A DNA stretch of 7,294 bases, taken from DATLAN01 sp035527455. GTDB taxonomy: Bacteria > Planctomycetota > Planctomycetia > Pirellulales > Thermoguttaceae. The translations under genes were made by a program, and so were the position numbers. The stretch spans positions 1 through 7,294 of the forward strand of contig DATLAN010000193.1 in the NCBI GenBank assembly GCA_035527455.1. The letters run 5' to 3'. Below, piece after piece: positions 1-6,600 of the stretch (position 1 is its first letter; the number at the start of each line of letters is the position of its first letter). Under the pieces are notes generated by a model that worked only from the letters and a program-made list of their open reading frames with translations, was not told the origin of the DNA and did not search any database.

Positions 1-59
1 GCGTCGAAGTGGGCCTTGCCGCACTGAATCTTGTCCCATTCCGAACCGCGGAGTTCGAG
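1..59 (-). pseudogene. Fragment resembling the C-terminal part of a type III restriction enzyme Res subunit
   Basis: Read on the minus strand from base 56 towards base 1, the frame encodes ELRGSEWDKIQCGKAHFDA and runs off the left edge. Sequences of the form LRGSExDKIxCGKxHFxAL occur near the end of type III restriction (Res) helicase-nuclease subunits, after the ETKG nuclease motif. Directly upstream on the same strand (bases above about 60) the similarity stops and recombinase sequence on the other strand takes over. The Res gene is therefore broken at this point, or the junction is an artefact. Only about 19 residues are available, so the assignment rests on a short motif recalled from memory. 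Confidence 0.4.
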
Positions 60-60
60 T

Positions 61-559
61 TGCTTCTTCGTGCTCCGCAAGAACGACCACGTCATCTTCG
101 CCAAGCTCGACCGGGGGTTCCGCGACGCGGAAGACTTTCTCGCGACCCGGCGGCTCTGGGAACACATGGGCGTGGTGATCCATTTCCTGGACTTCAAGGC
201 GGACCTCAGCACGGCGCACGGTCGCTTCGTGGCCACGCTGATCGCCGCGGTGCAAGAAGATCGTCGGCCGCAAGAAGACCCGCCGGTTCGTCGACGATCC
301 CAAGCAGCGCCGCGTCGGTCAGCAGATCATCCGGCTGCGCGACGAGTTCCTGCTGAGCTGGGAGACGATCTCCGACCACATCGAAGAGGCCCTGGCCAAG
401 TGGGAAGGCCGCAAGCCGCGCCCGAAGTGGGGCGGGCATCCCAAGCGCGTCTACAACCCCCGCCAGGTGCAGCGGGTCTACCACCAGGAACGAAAACTCC
501 AGGACGAGGAACGCCGGCGGGCCGGCGCAAAACGAGACCGAGAACTCGCCAACCTCTGA
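61..559 (+). pseudogene. Serine recombinase (resolvase/invertase family) remnant, N-terminally truncated and frameshifted
   Basis: Frame 1 from about base 67 reads VLRKNDHVIFAKLDRGFRDA, then WEHMGVVIHFLDFKADLSTA and HGRFVATLIAAV (ending about 252). This is the second half of a resolvase catalytic domain, with the D-R-x-x-R active-site segment (DRGFR). After about 252 homology continues in frame 2: KKIVGRKKTRRFVDDPKQRR, VGQQIIRLRDEFLLSWETIS and KWEGRKPRPKW, to a TGA at 557-559. That part resembles the linker and DNA-binding region of large serine recombinases. The N-terminal segment with the nucleophilic Ser and first active-site Arg is missing; frame 1 has a stop at 25-27 and no homology before about 64. 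The segment expected between the two parts (the helix with FERERIxERT-like sequence) is also missing, so an internal deletion caused the frameshift. The product would be inactive. It is convergent with the giant gene, 28 bases away. Confidence 0.78.
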
Positions 560-587
560 CGCGGCAGGCTGCTTGTAAGCCTATCCA
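560..587. other. Tail-to-tail spacer between recombinase remnant and giant gene
   Basis: Twenty-eight bases separate the TGA at 557-559 (plus) from the TAG at 588-590 (minus). The only symmetry is a 5-base stem, aggct (566-570) with agcct (578-582), around a 7-base loop, without a following T-run. I do not call it a terminator. Confidence 0.5.
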
Positions 588-621
588 CTAGAGGCCGTAT
601 GTGGCCAACAGCCTATCCACT
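578..621. repeat. 12-base direct repeat flanking the 3' end of the giant gene
   Basis: The sequence agcctatccact occurs at 578-589 and again at 610-621, with start-to-start spacing of 32 bases. On the coding strand the second copy lies within the codons for the final AVDRL, and the first lies across the TAG stop and just beyond it. It could be a slippage duplication or the scar of an insertion or deletion that set the present C-terminus; chance is not excluded. Confidence 0.45.
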
Positions 622-3600
622 GCTTCGGCGGCCCGGTCAGAATTCCGAGACGGGCGGTTTCTCTTGTCGGGCTGCTCGATGTCGTCGAGCCAGAACCATT
701 CGGCGGGCAGGGCAGCAGCTTCCACGGCTGGCTCAACCAGCCCTTGTTCATCGAATGCGGCAGGTGAAGTTGCAGCCGCCTGCGGGGGCTCACTGACCGA
801 CAGATTAAGCAGTTCAAGGGCGTTCGCGAAGCTCGTCTGATTATTTCGAGCCAACAGCACATCGGTGGCGTTCACACGCTGGTCGCGGTTGAAGTCGTAC
901 TCAAAATCAATCGGAGCTGGATTCAGGAGGTTGCGAGGATTGTTGCGGGCCAAGAGCAGATCAATCGTGGTCACCTGGGCGTCGGAAGCCGAATTGCCGG
1001 CTTCGCCCACGGCGTTGCCGAAATAGAACACGTCGTCCGCATCCAGGTCCGTGTCGGCAGCGAGCACCGTCACTTGTGGCCACTGGTTACGGATCTCGCA
1101 GTCTTCACAGGTGATTGTGATCCGGTCAGAACCATCGGTGCCGACATCCTCGCGGAGCTTGACAATGCCCGGCGCCTGCGAGGGACCCCAACTGTTCGGG
1201 GTGCTGCTGTTGCCGACGCTGAACTCGATTATCTCGGAATCAATAGGGGATACGGATAGCTCGTACGCATCAAGATTGGTCAGCCCGTCGCCGTTCGGAT
1301 CCTCGTGCGGCCCCGCGGCCAGATTACCGAAATAACGAAGTTCCCAGACGTCGGGTAGACTGTCGCGATCCTGGTCCGGGCTCGTTCGGCCGGGGTGAGT
1401 CCCAAGTTCCAGCTCCGTCGCGTTGGCCAGCCCGTCGCCATCCGGGTCGTTGAACTCGTGGTTATCGGGGAGCCCCGGCGCACCAAAGGAGAGCGTGCCG
1501 AAGTACAGGCGTTCCCAGTTATCCGGCAGCGTATCGGCGTCGCTGTCGTTGTCGGCCACGACGGGACTGGTGCCAGCCAGAAACTCCTCGAGGTTATGGG
1601 CCTTGTCGTTGTCGAGTTCTCTGTCACCGTAGCGATTTTGGCCCAGATTGCCGAAATGTGTGTTTTCCCAATCGTCGGGCAGGAGGTCGTTGTCGGTGTC
1701 GTTGACGTTGCTGTGGCTTGGGTCAATGTAGTCCCAGCGGTCTTCTGCAATGGTGCCCGGGGGTTGGACAAATCCCGGCCCTTGGCTCACCGCCTCGTAT
1801 TCTTCTGGAACAACCCAAGTGATCAAATCGCCATGGTACGCATTGCTCACGCGTGTACACCAGTATCCGTCAGGTCGAACAAAGACGAAGGGTGCTTCGA
1901 CAATCGGCTGCACGTAGTACCGGTCGGTCTTGACGTACACGACGACCTTGTACTGGTCGAGGTCGACGTTTGCGACCCGGCCTGAGGCCACGCCGCTGCC
2001 GATACCAAGAGTCAGGATCTGGATGCTTGGCTCGCCTGGGGCCTGAACGTCGATCGAGGTGAAAGCCCTGCTCACGCGACCGTTGCCGTCGATGGCCACC
2101 AGAGTCACTTCGGCTGGGCCCAGGGCAACGTCGCCGGCGAAAAACTGAACCGTATCGGAGTCTCCCACGATGCAACCGCGATTGCTTTCCCAACGAAAAC
2201 GGACCGGATCTACAGCCGCGGGATCGATAGTCGCGCGGACGGTGGTGCTCGCGCCCAGCGCAAGCGACGTGTCGTCGGCTATCAATCCCGTGATAATCGA
2301 CGGCTCGGCGTAGAAGTCTAGTGTAAACAGATCGTGGACGGTCTCCTGCTGGAGTTTGCAGCGGAGTTCGTAACCCCCGCCGGGGAGTTCGTCGAAGCGA
2401 CCGATCCCAAAGAACTCCTCGGGGTCGTCCTGGCTATTCGGGTTGCCGGTCTTATGCCATTCATCGTTCCACTCAAACACGGAGATGCCGCTCACCAGAC
2501 CCGCCAACCGCGCATCCACGTACCGATCCATGAGACCTTCGGCTACCTGCTCGCTGCTGAGCCCACCCTTCCGGTACCACGGATACCAGGGATGCATGTC
2601 GACTTGGGCCGGTGGCATACCCAGTTCGGCGGGGCTGTCAGGCAGACCCATCTCGCTGATCACTACCGGCGTGTCCGGGAATTGTCGCTGCACGACTTCC
2701 CACAGTGCCTTGAGGTAGCCTTCGTACGGCGTACCCGTGACGGGGCCGGCCTGGTGGTCGCGAATGCGATCCGGTTCATAAGAATATACGTTAATCGAAT
2801 AGAAGTCGAACTCGACCGTGATACCGGCTCCGTCGGTGTACAGCAGATCGCTCGGTGGATAGGTTGCCCACGTCACCCAATCGGAGAACCGATCTCTGCC
2901 CGGCTCGCTCATCCGCTCCTTGATGTGGTCGCGCATCGCTTCCAGGAATCCCTGTAGCTGGGTGACCTCACCGGGCGTGCCGGCCGTGAATTCGTCGCCG
3001 ATTTCCCAAGCGAAGATGCGGTCAAAGGCTCCCGCGGCTTCCACCTCGCTCATCACGGCATCGATCTTCGCCCACCCAACCTCAATTGCACCAGGACCAC
3101 GAAAATCGCCGAAGTATATGTCCCGGATGATCCAGAAACCGAGTTCGCGAATGCCGCTGTAAAAGCTGGCGGGCATGCGTACGGGATACTCGGTCGTGGG
3201 CTGTGGATAGACTCGCAATACGACCGGGTCGCTGCCGCCCTGATACTGCCTCAAACGGCGAAGATCGTCCTGAATACGAAGCGCCCGAATCTCGCCCGCG
3301 ATCTCCTGCCCGGGTTCCAGCGGCTGATAGCTGATGATGTTCAGGAAGGCTGGCTCGTCATGGAGGAAGAACTGCCCCGCCTCGATGACGAAAGGAAAAG
3401 GCTCCGGCGGTTGGATCAGTTCCAAACCTGTCATGAAGCTCGTCTGGCTGTTCCGAGCCAGCAGCACGTCGGTGGTATTCACGCGCCCGTCGCGATTGTA
3501 GTCGTACTTGAAATCAATCCCGGCCGGATTGAGGAAGTTGCGGGGATTGTTTCGAGCTAGCAACAAATCGGCGATAGTGACATGCGCGTTGGTGTTCGAG

Positions 3601-6600
3601 TTGCCCGTCTCGGCCACGGCATTGCCGAAGTAGAAGATGTCTTCTTCGGCCAGACCCGTATTGGGGGTAGCCAAGAAGGTCACTTCCAGCCATTGGTTCT
3701 TGATGGCATTGTCGTCCCAGATCAGCGTCACCCGATCGGAACCGCCAACGCCTTCACCTGGACGGACCGTGACGGTGGTTGGGGCCGGAGCGGGTTCCCA
3801 AGTGCCGAGATCGTCGCTGTTGCCTGTGCGAAACAGGAAATCGTCGGCGCTCAGATCGGCGGTTTCCCACAGGCCGAGAACGTCGATGATGATCCCGTTG
3901 ACGCCACGGCTGTAACTGGTGTAGTTGACGAACGTGGCTGTTTCGCCCGGCAGCAGGGCGGTCTTGTCGGGGGCGATCGCCGTTTCGTCATTGAAGTCGG
4001 GATTATCGTCGCTTGACGTGTCCCAGTGCGAGTTATTGTAGAAGATGTGTCGGTCGGAAACCTCGGCCGGTGCAATCGACGTCGTCTGGGTATCTGCCGT
4101 TTCGGGATCGGGGGTTGGCTCCCGGTGGCCGACGTTGTCGGTAGCGATGCTGTAGAATGCGTAGGTATGTCCGCCGGGGCCCGTGAATGTGGCCGAGGTC
4201 TCGGGAGTGCCGTCCAGCCAGAGTTCGAATGGGCCGTCGTCGATGGAAACGTAGACGTCGTAGGCGGCGATTCCCGAGCCGTTTTCGTCGTCTTCCCCGG
4301 CCCACGTGACCGGGAAGTCGCGCGTGTCGGTCGTTTCGGGCAACTCCTCGACCCGGCTGGCGTCATTAGGAATGGCGGCGTCGATGGTGTTGCGGACCAG
4401 CGGCGTGTCGATCGGGTCGTTCCAGTCGAAGAAGATGGAGGCCTTGTTGGTGATTTCGTCGCCGGTCTCCAACCCGGCAACCGTGTCGACCACGTAGCCG
4501 ATCGACCCGTCGCCGCGGCCGTTGTCGTCGTTGGGGTAGAGCAGTCCGATCAGCGGATCCTCGGGCATCCAGCCGGTCGCCGGGTCGAGTGCCATGAAGC
4601 TGGCCGAGAGGGTTCGTGTGACCCGATCGAGCGCGACGGCGACCTCGACGACCAACTCATGCCCTTCGATGGTCCGCTGGAGGCTCGCCTGATAGGAATC
4701 CAATCCGGTGGGGATGGCAAAGACCTCGCCGCCGAACATGAACTCGGTCAACTCGAAGGTCGTCAGATCGAGGTCTTCGTCGAACGTGTCGGTTATCCGA
4801 ATCCAATGGGCCGGAGCAGTCGCGTCGGCCATGTTCTCGAAGCGGATCGTGTAGGGCATGACCGCCGATTGATCCACATCCACAGCGATGTAGCCTTCCA
4901 CGCCGTAGCCCGCCGGGCCGAGTTTGTCGTTGGGGTCGATGGAGCGGACGGGGTTGATAATGCGGGTGGCGGAAGGGATAGCCTCCTTGATCTTACGTAT
5001 CATTCTGTTTCGCCAGGCATCGGAACTCTCATTGGGTATTTGCAGTCCTCGCATCAGCTTTTTGACATCTAGCTCGTCACGTTTAAGGCGTTCATCCTCG
5101 AAAGTCTTTATGTTCCGGTGATGAGTGGTCATGTCCCGCCGCATCCTGGCTTCGTATCGTTCCTGGGCGAGATCAGAGGAGTTATCAATAATGGTACCTA
5201 ATACGCTCGCGCCGGCAACTAACCACCCCCCTGGTCCCGTGACCAAGAGCCCCATCACGCCCAATCCTGCAAACCCAATACCCTGGGACCACTTGCCTTC
5301 ATTGATCCCCATGGTGAGTCCGTCAGCAATGCCTAAGCCACTTGAGGCCCCGCTAATGCCACGGCCGACGGAGGTTAGTCCTGACGGGTCAACGTACGTG
5401 AGTGGTTGATTGCGCACATAGCGGTAATGGTTCTGATCGCCAGAGCTAACACCAATTGGATCGTGCGATGCAAATCTCCCAAGACATGAGTCATAGTACC
5501 TCGCACGCATGAAGTCGAGGCCACTCCCTTCGTTCATCACGCCCCACTGCCCGACGAACTGGAAATCGTTGGCGACGGTTTCGGTCCAGGCTAACTCTCC
5601 GCCGAAGGGGAGGTAGGCGTAGGTGTTGACGGCCGCGCCCAGCGCGTCGGTCAGTGCGGCGGTGGAACCCAGGGCGTCGAAGTCGTAGAAGTGCGAACCG
5701 GCGGCGGTTGTCTGGTTGACCAGTCCGAAGCCGTGGGTGTAGCCGGCTTGCCAGGCGTCGGCTGTGCCGTCGTATTGGCCGATGACGTTGCCAAGCCCGG
5801 TCGGGTCGATGACGTATTCGGTCACGACGCCGTCGACGCTGACCGCCACCCGATTTCCGAAGGCGTCATACGTATATTCATAGACGGTCCCGTCGGGCAT
5901 GGTCACCATGACGAGTTTGTTGTCGGTGTTGTAAACATACTCGGTCGTTTGGCCGGAAGTGGTCTCGCGAATGAGGTTTCCATCTTCGTCGTACTCGTAG
6001 AGCGTGTCGCCGACCTGCGTGTACTGGTTCAACTCGTTCGACGTATACGCGGTAGTCTCGCCGTTGATAGTGGTGCTAAGGCGGTTGCCGAGCGGGTCGT
6101 ACTTGTAGGCGATATCCTGGGCCGGAAGCGTCGAGCCGGCGGCCGGCGCGAAGACGGCATGGGTCAGTTGGCCGATCGCGTCGTACTCGTAGGTCCATGC
6201 TCCGTCGAGTGTGGTCATCGAGGTCCGCAGACCGGCCGCATCGTACGTGTAGTCGAACCGCGAGGTAACGGTATGGTCCGGGCCGTGGTTGACCAGATGG
6301 AGAAGTTGCCCGGCCGCGTCGTAGTCATGCGTCGTGTAGGTTCCGTTGCCCTTGTCCGTGCGGCCCAATCGACTTAGTGCGTCGTACGAATAGGTGACGA
6401 TCACCGAACCGCTTTCGTCCGTCAGTTGCCAGAGCCGCCCGAGCGAGTCGTAGGCGTAGGCGGTCTGGTGGCCCAACTCGTCGGTCATGCTCGCGCGTCG
6501 TCCGGCCGCGTCGTAGGTGTACTGCAAGAACCGGCCGTCGGGGTAGTCGATTCGAGTCAGGTAGTCGTTGGCGTTATGGGTGAACGCGGTCGTGCCGGTC

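Noticed and set aside
206..484. Minus-strand frame of 92 codons over the recombinase remnant
   Set aside because: The plus strand carries clear recombinase homology across the same bases, and the minus-strand product matches nothing I recognise.
566..582. Possible terminator hairpin in the convergent spacer
   Set aside because: The stem is only five bases, with no T-run on either side.
1395..1985. Plus-strand frame of 196 codons opposite the TSP3-like repeats
   Set aside because: The repeating VVVG/VVD-like pattern is the antisense of Asp/Asn-rich calcium loops; no motif of its own.
4026..5072. Plus-strand open frame of 348 codons opposite the giant gene
   Set aside because: Its translation is Val/Gly/Asp/Arg-rich with no recognisable motif, and it lies wholly antisense to the well-conserved SxDPNDK and Fn3 coding sequence. 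It is a by-product of GC-rich codon use.
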